Source: Spinacia oleracea (lineage: Eukaryota > Streptophyta > Magnoliopsida > Caryophyllales > Amaranthaceae). Taken from it: 64,000 nt of DNA. Both the position numbers and the translations under genes were made by a program. Location of the stretch: positions 6,497,143-6,561,142 of the forward strand of contig NC_079491.1 of assembly GCF_020520425.1 (NCBI RefSeq). Direction: 5' to 3'. Below are positions 1-13,630 of the stretch, one piece after another. How positions within the stretch are numbered: the stretch's first letter is position 1; the number at the start of each line of letters is the position of its first letter. A model generated the notes under the pieces. It had not been told where the DNA came from, made no database searches, and was given only the letters and a program-made list of their open reading frames with translations.

Positions 1-25
1 CGTATGCAAAAACTCTTGTTGGGAG

Positions 26-190
26 ACTCACCCACCATAAGCAAGGTGTGCGACACGGGTCGGATCCGGATGTAGTCGGAGAGTTTGATCAAGTAGTAAG
101 CAGTTTGACCTCTCTTAAGGAAGGTCTCGGGACCCACTCACCATAAACAAGATGTGCAACTCGGGTTGAATCTGAATGTAGTCAGATTTA
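26..190. repeat. Diverged two-copy repeat at window start
   Basis: Two related stretches begin near 26 and near 131, each containing CACTCACCATAARCAAG-like sequence followed by a GATGTAGTC motif. They are about 105 bases apart and differ at many positions, so the duplication is old. The left copy starts close to the window edge, so the full element may extend to the left. It resembles the body of a plant retroposon, but I cannot name a family. Confidence 0.5.
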
Positions 191-1115
191 AGTTCTAGTG
201 ATTCAGGCGTGCTATGCGTTAAAAAAAAATGGTATACATCCAGAACCTTATATTGATGGACTAACTAGTAATTATACCTCCTCTACCCGAAACAAGTAGT
301 TACATATATTAAATTAGATATTCGGAAAATATGATATATCCTTAATTTGCGATAGGAAATAGTAAAATAAACTTTATACTCCGTAAGTAATTGTTTTTGG
401 TCTGAATGAGCCACAAGGATATTACAAAATATAAATTAAAATGGGAGAAGAGAGAGGAGGAATTTTGTACTTGTGAATCCATCGTACACATGTTATCAGT
501 GTTTATCACTGTGCCGATCTCATTTGTTGAAATAAGCATAATTGTACATATCATTCCATTTTATTATTGAGAAATTAGTACTCTATAGGGCTAGTTCATT
601 TATACGTAGGAGTGTTATTTTTCTACTCAACCTCACTTATGACTAACCCCACATTCTGTGATGGATAAGATGAGGGGAAAGGAAAGGAGCCACCAAACCA
701 CCCTATTATATGTGAATTCAGAAGCAAGCGCCACAAGTTTTTAAATAATGCACCTTTTTCCTTTATTAATAATTAATTAATATGGTCTAATTCCACAGCA
801 TATGATAAAGTTTTCCTTTTTCCTGCTTGATATTGATTGAGACAGAAACAAACAACACCTCCAAATCATAAACAGATCACAATCACCTTGGTTTTCTATT
901 ATCATACTTCATTTCCCTAGCAAAATAGTGTTGTATTGTGCTTAATTTCTTTAATTTTCAAGCTAGGGCACCTCAATAATCTATTGTGAATTGTGATTGA
1001 TCCGAATTTAAGTCGGGTCAAGTCCCGGCTAGGGAAACTCTCTCCCGAGGGAACGAAATCAAAATATCTAATTGAGATGAGTTAAGGTGGAACAACTTCT
1101 TTACCAGCTGATCTA
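191..1115. other. Intergenic, no gene seen
   Basis: AT-rich sequence with scattered stops in all frames. The longest open frames have no recognisable protein motif. No tRNA, tandem repeat or terminal inverted repeat was found by eye. Confidence 0.5.
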
Positions 1116-1123
1116 TTACGTCT

Positions 1124-1419
1124 CAAGATGGTCGTTGGTCGGGCCGGGCCGGGCAGGCCCGAAAAAGAGCGACCCGACACGAGCACAGAGTCGTGGGCCA
1201 GGCCTGAGCCGCATTTTTTTTAAAAAGCACGACAAGGCACGACTTGACTCGACCCGGCATGACAAAGCACGCTAAATTTAGTGAAATAGGCTTAGGCACG
1301 ACGGGCCGATCCAGCATTACACGACAGTCTGTGTGTCTGGGCCGGGTCTTGAACTTTTCAGCCCGGCCCGGGACAATGGAGAGTGGGCCCGGTCCGTTTA
1401 AGCCCACGGCGATCTTTAA
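1124..1419. mobile_element. hAT-type MITE, 296 bp
   Basis: The element is flanked by a perfect 8-bp direct repeat TTACGTCT (1116-1123 and 1420-1427), the target-site length of hAT transposons. Its ends are imperfect inverted repeats: the left begins CAAGATGGTCGTTGG and the right, read inward, begins TTAAAGATCGCCGTGGG. The inside is rich in GGGCCGGGCC-type and GCACGAC motifs, the kind of subterminal repeats bound by hAT transposases. It holds no transposase, so it is non-autonomous. Short open frames crossing it are artefacts of GC-rich repeats. Confidence 0.75.
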
Positions 1420-1427
1420 TTACGTCT

Positions 1428-2644
1428 AAGCATACGTCGGTTCAAAAAGCACTATACTACTAGCTAGTTGTGTAGTACTAGTAGAAAATAAGAAATGATT
1501 ATTTAGTTGTATGATCACTATCTATGTCTCCATAGTCCTAGTATGAAGAAGATGGAGATAGTTCTGGATTGAGTGTGGGAAGCCATCAGCCATGTGATAT
1601 AACCAATAATGGGTTTTATAAAAATGATAAGAAAAGTTGAAGGCTGTTGGTTGCCATAGGCTTTACAAAAAGCTCCACTAAAAGGAATGGCCTTCAGCAA
1701 AGTATGAACTATTAGCTGCAAAGGAAATTATCAGTGTACAGGACAAAACTGCTCAATTTAATTAGAGAAGATTCTCTTGGTTCTCAAGGTCAAAAGTTTT
1801 GTAAAGCACCATTACCTTTAGATTCTAGTTTGTATCAAATCATTCCATCATCCAGATATGTTCGGTAAAACTAGTTGTTGGTAGTAATGTTATTCGATAA
1901 GTAATGTATATGGCTAACTACATACTCGAAACCCATCAAATCCAATAATTGTCGGCCTTTACATCTCCATTTTAATCAAAAGATATACGGAGTACATTGG
2001 AGTATCCTTTCTCTTGACCCCGTCCCCCGTCCATTGTATATTATGATGAAATATTCGAGTCACGTCATGGTCACAAGTCACAACTAACAAGTTGTGACTT
2101 GTGAGTTGTGGTTGCTACAGTCTTCAAACACAAATTTCATTCTTTTGTAGGAAAACTTATGCTAATTCTAGATAAAGTTTAATGTCATAGGAAGTTCTAA
2201 TTTAAGCATAACATACTTGAGAAAGACAAAGAAAAGGACTGAAAAATGCATCAAAAATTATAGAAAATATTGTCAATTTTGTGCAATGTTCACTCTAATC
2301 TTGTCTAATTAAACATATTGCTTTGAAAGTTGATTACTAAATCTTAATTACCCCACTCTTATGATGCCACCTAAAGTTAAAGCAAAATCTTGTGAAATTT
2401 CATGTTAGGGTGGAAAAATTATACACAATTTTGTAATCTTGCCATAATGTTTTAGTTTTTTTATCTGAAAAAACAATTTCTTGATAGAATCCAAAGTTGA
2501 TTTTGTGATAAAAACATTAGAGCAAGAAACAGTTCATCTTTTTTTGTTTTATCCTTTTGACTTATCACCCCCAGAAGTTTTGTCCTGAGGAAATAATCCA
2601 CTTCCATACACACCAACACCAATTCAGTTCCTGAAAAACCAAAA
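1428..2644. other. Intergenic and 5' flank of the UBX gene
   Basis: AT-rich, no coding signal recognised. The last part (about 2550-2644) reads as the promoter-proximal and untranslated leader of the next gene. A short inverted pair (CAAGTCACAACTAACAAG / CTTGTGAGTTGTGG) lies near 2070-2110 and could form a hairpin. Confidence 0.4.
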
Positions 2645-5581
2645 ATGTCAAGACAAAATTCAAGAACAAGATCAGGAGACTTTCCTAATTACAATGGGAT
2701 TGTTAGAAGGATGATAAATCTACCAAGAAATATTATGGAAGGATTTTCAAGGGCAATGGGACAAGGTATTGATTTAATGAACAGAGTAGAAAGAAGAAAC
2801 CAAGAATTCCTCCCTGCACCACCACCTCCACCACCACCACCAGTACTACCACAGCCTCACTTCCCATCATTCCCACCCCAGTACGAGCCAAACACCGCGT
2901 TGATCAACGATGAATGGGGATTTTTGAACAACTTTGAGCAGAATTATGGTGTAACACATCCATTTTTTTATGCTTGTAGGTTCATTCAAGCATTAAAGAT
3001 TGCCCAAGATGAGAAAAAACTTGTGTTCTTATACTTACATTCTACTAATCATCCTTTTACTGCAGAGTTTTGCAGACAGACTTTGTGTTCAGAGATTGTA
3101 GTTCAGTTCATTGATGCTAATTTTGTCAGTTGGGGTGCAATTTCTGATAGAGGAGAGGGTTTGCAGATGGGTGGTGTTTTAAGGCCAGCTAGTTTTCCAT
3201 TTTCTGCTGTTATTGCTCCTGCTTCTGGTGATAATATCTCTGTTCTGCAACAGGTTAGGGTTTTTTACTGTTTTTTTTGCTGAAGTATTAGTTTTTATTA
3301 TTTCTTGATGCCCCTTTTCACAGAATCTAAGAAAAATTATAAAAGAATTTGGGTGGAGGTTGTTGCACATGCTCACCATATTATCTCCATTGCTGAATTA
3401 TGAAAAATTTGGGTGGAGAAATGAAAATAGGCAGGGTGCTATAATTATTGGGGAAGAATTGTTGTTTGAACAGTACTTTTAATGATTAATATTATCTCCA
3501 TTGCTGAATATTTAATCCTTTGCAGCTTTATGAGTGTATCTGTAGTCTGTTAGAGGTTAAAGAATTAAGGGTAGATGTACTTGATTTATCTTAGTAAAGG
3601 GTGAACAAGAGAAAACTCTGGGTACCCGGTTTCAGAACCAGAAACTGTTTAGGATTCTTGCTGTTGATGTTTGCTGGATGTTATATTGAACTTTAACCAA
3701 ATTAAAAGGGACTCTTTGATTTGAATTTTAATTTTCCATTTGGTAAACTCTTAAATCTTAATGTTAATGTATTTGATTTAGCAAACAAATCATTGTAATA
3801 TAACTATCTAAGTAACTACAGTAAGTAAGTGTAGTCCTTAAGAAATTATACTGATCTTTTGTTCATTTCTTTCGCGTAATACCTAAATGTTTTAGATTGA
3901 AGGACCAGTTTCCCCAGAAGAACTACTAGAAATACTACAAAGAACATTGGAAGAACAAGGGGTTGCCTTTAGCAATACAAGAACCGAAGATGAAGACAAG
4001 AAAAATGCAGATCGTCGATTGAGGGAAGAACAAGATGCTGCATACTTTGCATCCCTAACATTAGACCAGGTTTTTATTCTTTTCACATTTTACAAGAATA
4101 CAATTCCTTTATGAATGGTGATCAATTTATTCAAATTCAAAACCCACCATAAAAAATGACACATTGATTATTCTTTTCTTTTTCGAAATTTTAGGAGAAA
4201 GAGAGGCTGGAGAATATACCTGCAGAAAGAACAGTTCAGAAACCAGAAACAATAACACAAGCATCAAACAGAGGATTGAGTGAATGGCCAAGACAAAATC
4301 CTACACCAGACAAAGCTGGTCATGTCAAAGAATCAGCTGCAATGAATAGAGAAAATCTGCACAAGGATAGTCCCAGTACAGCCAATAATACTCAGGTCAC
4401 ACAGGTAATTTGTTTTTTATCTGTCTCGGTACAATTTCTTTTTTTGGAGTAAATTTTAGTACGGAGTATATCGTTAAGGCAGTAATTTCGCTAATTATTT
4501 GGTAAAGTTTAGTGTGAGGCGGTCTCACATCAACTTATTGCAAAACCGGGGTTATTTTGTTACTATTATGTGGAGTAAATTTAAAATTTTAGTATCTCGC
4601 GGATAAGGTAGTGTGAGACGCTTTTATCTAAGACTTTTCTCTTAATTCAGTGATCTATTTTGTTAAGTACATTAACAGTGTGCAAGAAACATCCCCATGT
4701 TCTAGGCTTTTATCATCTGTAAATTAGTCTTGTTTTTACTTTTTGAAGTTAAACTTTGACTGCAATAATGCAAGTACTTGTGAATACAAATATAAATTTT
4801 TTTGCTAACATAACTTTGGCTATACAATTTGTGATAATTAACTCAGAATATTTACCATGAATTCTGGAAAGTTGTTTCAATTAGATACCACCAACATCTT
4901 AACAAACTTACAACCTGGTGGTAGCTAAATGAAACTCTTTCTTAAGTTAAATCTAGGTACCGCCTTGGCGCCATGGCACTATTGAATATGTCATAGGACT
5001 TCGCCTCCCCGTGTTCATAGGACACATAGCTACGTAATGTTTGTGAGTGGCTCAAACGTAGACTTGCGTAGCTGGGGTGGCTAACCTGTGACAGGTGTTG
5101 GTTCAGTAGGGTCATTTCTTCTTACCTAATTAAAAAAAAGTCATAGGACTCATGATACCTCGGTGGAATACTATTGAAACCAAATATGCTGATTGATAGT
5201 GAGATCAAACTGAGTATTTGATGTCTAATAACTGTTCAAAAAGTAGTCCTTTCCCCATTCATCTGTTGGATCAATGTGTTTTACATGCTAACTGTTGTTA
5301 ACCTGATAGATTTTGTCTGTTAACCTGGTCTTTTTCGATGATATTTTTGGTAGATATTGGTAAGGTTTCCGAATGGAGAACGAAAGGAGCACAGTTTCTC
5401 AGCAACAGACAAAGTGCAGGCAATTTACTTCTACATAGATTCACTGGATTTACCAGGAGTTGAGAATTACAGGTTAATATCAAGCTTCCCAAGAAAAGTT
5501 TACGGTGCTGATCAGATGGACATGACTTTAGAGGATGCTGGTCTTCATCCTAGAGCTAGTTTGTTGTTGGACATTCTTTAG
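2645..5581 (+). CDS. UBX-domain protein, PUX10/FAF2-like, lacking UBA
   Basis: Four exons by splice sites and phase 0 junctions: 2645-3253, 3896-4069, 4195-4404, 5354-5581, giving about 406 residues. Residues about 25-45 form a hydrophobic/amphipathic stretch like the membrane hairpin of UBXD8/PUX10 proteins, followed by an eight-proline run and a thioredoxin-like UAS domain (about 95-215). Exon 2 carries an LREEQDAAY segment typical of the family. The last exon is a complete UBX domain containing the FPRKVYG loop that contacts CDC48/p97. Family members recruit CDC48 to membranes or lipid droplets for protein extraction. Arabidopsis PUX10 is longer and begins with a UBA domain. Here the Met at 2645 leads directly into the hairpin region, with no UBA. 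Either this is a shortened paralogue or an upstream exon was missed. Identity of the family is firm; the exact orthologue is not. Confidence 0.88.
4500..4630. repeat. Inverted GTGTGAG/CTCACA repeat in intron
   Basis: Within intron 3 of the UBX gene, TAGTGTGAGGCGGTCTCACA is followed 90 bases later by GTAGTGTGAGACGC. The GTGTGAGACGGTCTCACA motif is common in transposon ends of this plant group. Target duplications could not be set, so it is listed only as a repeat. Confidence 0.35.
5001..5139 (+). mobile_element. Short retroposon (SINE-like) in intron
   Basis: A 139-bp insertion ends in A8 and is flanked by an 11-bp direct repeat GTCATAGGACT (4990-5000 and 5140-5150). A poly-A end plus a long, non-fixed target duplication is the mark of LINE-mediated retroposition. 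I did not find convincing tRNA A and B boxes, so SINE versus truncated retroposon is unsettled. It sits in the third intron of the UBX gene in the sense orientation. Confidence 0.6.
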
Positions 5582-5929
5582 TTCATACTTCATATATAGC
5601 TTCCTGAAAAACATTTATCAGTTTAGTAAAATCTTTAGAATCTTTATGAAAAGTAAGTATTAATTTTTGTATGGACTACTTATTTGCAATCTTGCATGAT
5701 ACATTACAAATTTACAACTAATGTGGTGCCCAAAACCTGTATTCAAATCACGTCTACAGCATTTACTCTTCGTGCTCTTTCTACACTGAAAGAACGTTTA
5801 GACACATGCACCAATCTATCATGAATAGTTTATGAATAGTAAACAAGAACAAAAATTTGGGGGAAAACAGAAAAGTAGTTCATTAATATAGTGAAGGGGA
5901 CAAAAATAGGGAGTAAAAACAAAAATATG

Positions 5930-6002
5930 CACGCTCGGTGGGACTCGAACCCACAATCCTTTGATTAGAAGTCAAATGCCTTATCCATTAGGCCACGAGC
6001 GC
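5930..6002 (-). tRNA. tRNA-Arg (anticodon UCU)
   Basis: Read on the minus strand, the 73 bases fold into a standard cloverleaf. The acceptor stem GCGCUCG pairs with CGAGCGU (one G-U), the D arm contains GCCUAAUGGAUAAGGC, the anticodon loop is CUUCUAA with UCU, and the T arm is GUGGG-UUCGAGU-CCCAC. The discriminator base is G and CCA is not encoded, as in nuclear tRNA genes. T-rich sequence follows the 3' end and can stop RNA polymerase III. It reads AGA codons. There is no intron. A second identical gene lies 1.6 kb away. Confidence 0.95.
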
Positions 6003-6096
6003 TTGTTGTTGATATTTTGCACTTTAACATATTAGTCTTTGACTCAACAGGGTAAAGCAAATACTCCGTACTACTCCTTGTACGAGTATATTTAAT

Positions 6097-6101
6097 GATT
6101 G

Positions 6102-6132
<31 letters not shown>

Positions 6133-6151
6133 GACATAGGCGATTGATATT
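6097..6151 (-). mobile_element. Minimal 5'-truncated retroposon (poly-T with target duplication)
   Basis: A run of more than 20 T followed by GACATAGGC lies between two copies of GATTGATATT. This looks like the very 3' tip of a LINE inserted in minus orientation with its poly-A tail and a target duplication of about 10 bp. Almost no element body remains. Confidence 0.5.
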
Positions 6152-6499
6152 GTTATACTCTAGACATAAATAATGATAGTCCATGTTTTTATTTTAGAAA
6201 TATGTTTTTTCTAAATTAAAACATTTATGTTACATTTTGTATTATACGTTTTTTAATCATCATAGCATCGGGGTTTAAATAGCTACCCACCTATTGTAGG
6301 AGGGTCATTTTGTATTATACTTCGTATATTTTGTTTGGAGATAAATTTTATACTACATACTTCCCTTATTTATTTATTTTAGGTAAAATTGATACTAATA
6401 ACCTATCTTTTATCCACCTTTTTATATTGGACCGAATTTTCAATTAACTCAATATAGTCCCACCTTTGCATACTTAATTTGAAAATAGACACTTGTGGA

Positions 6500-6960
6500 A
6501 AATAGAGAAAGTAATAGTTACATACGTACACATAATAATCACGAGAATGACTTAAAAAAACAATTAAAATATTGTAAGACGGGTGGGATAAAGTACGACA
6601 TAAATAAATAAAATAATACAGGACGTTTATCCTAAATAGAGAAAGAAAAAAGTAATAGTTACACATAATTAATGATCACGAAAATGACTAAAAAATAACT
6701 AAAATATTGTAAGTCGGGGATGAAGCACGACAGAAGTAAATAAAATAATGTGGGACGTATATCTTAAATAGAGAAAGGGAAAACGCTCGATAATATGGGA
6801 TGTATAATTGTAGATCCTAACTGAAGGAAGGAAAAAGTAATAATACACAATAATCACATAAATGACTAAAAAAACAACTACACATTGTAAGTTGGGTGGG
6901 CCAAAGCACGACAGAGATAAATTAAATAAAGTGGGACGTATATCCTAAATAGAGAAATTG
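6500..6960. repeat. About 130-bp decayed tandem repeats between the tRNA genes
   Basis: Three diverged units near 6500-6640, 6641-6780 and 6830-6960 share AAAGTAATA..ACACATAAT, GAATGACTAAAA, ATATTGTAAG and GGGACGTATATCCTAAATAG blocks. A partial fourth copy (about 7452-7520: AAAGCACGAC..GACGTATATC) lies next to the second tRNA gene. The spacing and shared order point to tandem duplication, possibly the same process that doubled the tRNA gene. Confidence 0.6.
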
Positions 6961-6961
6961 T

Positions 6962-7452
6962 TAGTCAAATGGGTCTAAGCGACCCGACCTGAACACGACT
7001 TGAAACCGACCCAGAAATATTGGGTCTTTTCACCTTGAACATTTTGTGAATCGTAACCCGATTTTATATGAAACCGAACAACCTGAAAAGTGATGGGTCA
7101 ATACCCGTCCTCACATGTTCTTTAATTAACAGACCGATTGAAAATCGTTGCAAAATTTGTAATAAATGAGATTATGGGGAAGTTTAAGCATAATAACACA
7201 TGTTGATATTATTGTTATTGCGTGTAATATGTTTTTGGTTTGAATTAAACGTTATCTTACAGTTGAATTCGACTACAAACTTGTGTATGGAAATTTGTTA
7301 ATTTTTCCACATATTTTTTATATTTTATAAGCAAGGCAATGAAAATCTAAAACGGAGTATGCGTTTTAAAATCTCTCAAGTCGTTCGGTCATCCGAACCC
7401 GAAAGAAAACGATTCAGACCCGAAAGTAATTTATTGTCCAACCCGTTGACAG
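6962..7452. mobile_element. hAT-like remnant inside the repeat array
   Basis: The stretch starts TAGTCAAATGGGTC and, read inward from the other end, TAGACCTGTCAACGGGT, an imperfect inverted pair of the GACCTGTCAA type seen in plant hAT MITEs. GACCCGACC, GACCCG and AACCCG motifs are clustered near both ends. It splits the tRNA-spacer repeats. Clean 8-bp target duplications were not found, so ends are approximate and the class is tentative. Confidence 0.4.
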
Positions 7453-7540
7453 GTCTATTTGGGTTAAAGCACGACAAAAAGAAATAAAATAATGTGGACG
7501 TATATCAGAAAGGGACAAAAAAATTGAAAAAGATTAAAAA

Positions 7541-7613
7541 CACGCTCGGTGGGACTCGAACCCACAATCCTTTGATTAGAAGTCAAATGCCTTATCCATT
7601 AGGCCACGAGCGC
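7541..7613 (-). tRNA. tRNA-Arg (anticodon UCU), second copy
   Basis: Base-for-base identical to the 73-nt gene at 5930-6002, with the same cloverleaf, UCU anticodon and G discriminator. The first few bases upstream (TTGTTGT-type on the plus strand) and the A-rich downstream side are also similar, so the duplicated block included flanks. T runs after the 3' end provide a pol III stop. Both genes look functional. Confidence 0.95.
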
Positions 7614-8889
7614 TTGTTGTGATAAAGTTTCTGAAAATAGTTATTTGTTAGAATAGCGTTTTGAGAAAACAAAGTAAAGCAGTCTCCAAACTCCATAGTG
7701 ATAACAGATAAGACACGATTCACGAGTGCTCCATTAAAACTATGTTAGACTCAACAGTCAACATCAACTCTATGGAGCAAACTTCATTGATAAATGATAA
7801 TCACTCTGTACCCGTTTTTTTTTTTTACAACTACTCAGCGTAGTTCATACTGAATCATACATCATGTAACAAGATACAATTTTATTTTCAATATCTTCGA
7901 ATAAAATAATAACGTATCTTGTCTTATGTCATTGTACGGAGCCGGACAAGGAATATTATTGTGGGTTTCAAATCGTGGGTTGAGTTTGGCTGCATTTTTG
8001 TGAATAAGGCATGCAAACACGGTCTATGTGTGGACTTAGGTCATGTCTGATCCTCCCTTTTGAAAACTTTAATAAAACACGACACATATTTATCCATTAA
8101 ATTTATTTTGGGTGTGCCGACACCATATTGTAACTCGAAAAAATCATGCAATTCTCCTCATTTAACTGCAACTTATAATCTAATCAAGCCATCCTATCAT
8201 GTCATATATAGGTCATAGTTGATGCAAAACTTCAAATTCTTTTTCTAGTCATGAAATCATGAAAGCTCCACTCAAAGTTGGAAAAAGGGGGAACATAATT
8301 TCTTAATATGTGCCCATTTTGATCCAATTTCAACTTGGTCTAATTTTGCTTTTATTGATCAAATAATCCAAAAAGAATATGATCAAAATCATTGCTACAA
8401 ATATCAATTTGACCTCTACAGTTATTGATGGTACGTTAAATAATTCAATTTAGTCGATTTGAAAATCACTTTAAAAACAAAAGACTTTACAAAAGCATGA
8501 CCAAAAGGATAATGGCCAAGTAATTATATTGTTCATGACCAAATTGATCAATCTTTTCATTGACGAGTAAAAGATGGGAAAAGGAAAAGATAATTTGTCT
8601 GTATTTCTGAATTATCAAAGTATTGGTTATCTATACTATTGTGTTTTTGTGATATTTGAATATAATCTAAGAACTATGGTATACATGCCCTGATTTTAAC
8701 CATTAGATCAAAATCTGATTGGTAATTCTAACAATAAATATGAGTTGGTTTTAAATTACCAAACCAATCAAAGTAATGATTTTTTTTCACGTGATAGTGA
8801 TCCTTAACATTATTTTCCTTGGGTGCATTATGTTCACCTTTTCTCCCTTATTATAGGAAAAATAAGTTAAAATAAATTTAACTTAGAAA
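7614..8889. other. Intergenic, no gene seen
   Basis: AT-rich sequence with short homopolymers. No open frame has a recognisable domain, and no terminal inverted repeats with target duplications were found by eye. Confidence 0.4.
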
Positions 8890-8900
8890 TAAAATAAGTT

Positions 8901-9135
8901 TATTTTTTTTGAGGGAAACATACGTTAAGGATCAAGTTCCGCCAAAGTTAAAATACTTTGGGGAAAAGAGTTCATACATACTAACTCAGAACTACCCTTA
9001 GTATCCCATCTCGCCACAAGATGAGCTACCGTATTCCCAACCCTTTTAATATGCGTAGACACAAAAACATTAAAACTCTTTGACAATTTGATGATATCGT
9101 CATAAATGTGGTAAATCGGTGAAGCACCCATTAAC
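8901..9135 (-). mobile_element. 5'-truncated LINE, RNase H-like tail only
   Basis: On the minus strand the frame 9131-8925 encodes a piece ending the RNase H-like domain of plant LINEs, with the motif RVGNTVAHLVARWD. The 3' end meets a T-run on the plus strand (a poly-A tail) at 8901-8910. An 11-bp target duplication TAAAATAAGTT flanks it at 8890-8900 and 9136-9146. Only the last about 230 bases of the element are present, typical of incomplete reverse transcription. Confidence 0.75.
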
Positions 9136-9146
9136 TAAAATAAGTT

Positions 9147-9592
9147 AAAATAAGTGAAAATCGTGTGAATATAACACAACCTAATTTAAAATTACATCAA
9201 TTTTCCAATAGTTGAATTTTTTTATTTTCTTTTTTCCTGATTACACCCATTCTTAATGTCTTAATGCAAGCATTTATATTGATAACTTGAACTGTGAAAT
9301 CAAGTTTGATTATCAAGAAACACTTTGTATATTGTATTTTTTGTGTGTAGAGAGACATAAATAGAAAATGATGAAAAAAGATATGATCTCAAAGCTTAAG
9401 AATCACTCCAAAAACTTTATCAAACTAAACAAGTTTTTAGTTAGTTGCATATGTACACGTGCCTTTATAGTACGTTAGGCGAATCAAGACATGTATTTTT
9501 TTTTTTTGAGGGAAATGTCAGGCGAACATTTTATTAAATTGAATCAAAATTTCTTACTCTATAGTCTATACGCAAAAAACCTTCAACGAATA
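9147..9592. other. Intergenic with another LINE-like end
   Basis: A T-run followed by GAGGGAAATGTCAGGCGAAC (near 9497-9525) resembles the 3' end of the LINE at 8901 (T-run, GAGGGAAAC), suggesting a second tiny retroposon tip. The rest is AT-rich without coding signal. Confidence 0.35.
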
Positions 9593-10132
9593 TCTAATAT
9601 ATATATAGGAGGCATATTTGCTGAAATATTAGAGCGCCACCTAGGATTACTAATGGCCAATGAAAAATAAGATTTCTAATTTATTTTTGAATTAAAAAAA
9701 TCGATTGCCACATAATAATTAGGTGCCACGTAGATATTTTAATTAATTAATTACTAATATACTCCGTATACAACTCCATCTAAAATCAAACACTCTAATA
9801 ATATAATTAAAAAATAAATCTAAAATAAAATTCATCCAAAATCAAATACTAATCTAAAATAAAATAAATAAAATTTAATTTAAAATCAAACATTAGTCCA
9901 ATATTAGAGCGTCACATGGGAAATCTAATGGTTTCGGCCAATGAAAAATAAGAGTTCAAACTTAATTTTGAATTAAATAAGTCGAGTGCCATGTAGATAA
10001 ATAATTAAGTGTCACGTAGATATTTTTATTAACTAATTATTTATATTACGCATATACAATTTCATCCAAAAACAAACACTGTCATAATTAAAAAAAATCT
10101 AAAATGAAATTCAATGCAAAATTAAAAGCTAA

Positions 10133-10136
<4 letters not shown>

Positions 10137-10192
<56 letters not shown>
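10137..10192. repeat. (AT)n microsatellite
   Basis: About 28 AT dinucleotides between the left Helitron copy and the inverted-repeat element. Confidence 0.95.
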
Positions 10193-12735
<2,543 letters not shown>

Positions 12736-13329
12736 TCCTATATATATATATAGGAGGCATATTTGCTGAATTATTAGAGCGTCACGTAGGATTACTAATG
12801 TTTTCGGCCAATGTAAAATAAGATTTCTAATTCATTTTGAATTAAAAAAATCAATTGACACGTAGATAATTAATTAGGTGCCACATAGATATTTTAATTA
12901 CTTAATTACTAATGTATAGAACTCCATCTAAAATCAAACACTCTAATAATTAAAAAATAAATCTAAAATAAAATTCATCAAAAATCAAACACTAATCTAA
13001 AATAAAATAAATAAGATTCAATTTAAAACGCCACATAGGAAATTTAATGGTTTCTGCCAATGAAAAATAAGATTTCAAAATTAATTTTGAATTGAAGAAA
13101 AGTAGAGTGCCACGTAGATAAATAATTAAGTGCCACGTTAATATTTTTATTAATTAATTTTTAATATTACGCATATACAATTTCATCCAAAAACAAACAT
13201 TCTCATAGTTATAAAAAAAATCTAAAATGAATTTCAATGCAAAATCAAAAACTAATACGGAGTACATAGGATTTTTATTTAAACATAACAATTTAATAGA
13301 ATCCGTGCATCACACGGGCTAAAATCTAG
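12736..13329 (+). mobile_element. Non-autonomous Helitron copy with intact 3' end
   Basis: Begins TCCTATATATATATATAGG and ends ...CTAG, with the terminal hairpin described for the composite. It contains an internal tandem duplication: the AGAGCGTCAC..GGCCAATG block at about 12775 recurs at about 13025. Related copies lie at 9593 and 51062. It is short, without coding capacity. Confidence 0.65.
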
Positions 13330-13630
13330 TATGCAACTATTTTTGAAATTTTCATTTTTAAGTGAAAATTTATTTAATTTTTTTAATGAGCGAATATCAA
13401 ACAAAAAAAAGAGGCAAAAGCAATAAGGCAACAAAGATGGGCCTCAAAAACTTGTGTTGTATATTTGCCGGATTGTCATTTCTGGTAACCCAAATCCATC
13501 CAACAAGTCCAGAACGGCAGAACCTAGTTACCAATACCATTCATAATTCATCGGATCAGCATAATATTAATAAAAATAAATAAGGGAAACTGAAAATTTA
13601 TTGATCGAAATTCTTGAAATTTTGCAGAAA
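13330..13630. other. 5' flank of the CRAL-TRIO gene
   Basis: Leader and promoter region. A frame beginning at 13362 shows no known motif. No TATA box could be assigned with confidence. Confidence 0.35.

Noticed and set aside
1087-1429. GC-rich overlapping frames in both directions
   Set aside because: They coincide with the hAT MITE and its GGGCC/CACGAC repeats.
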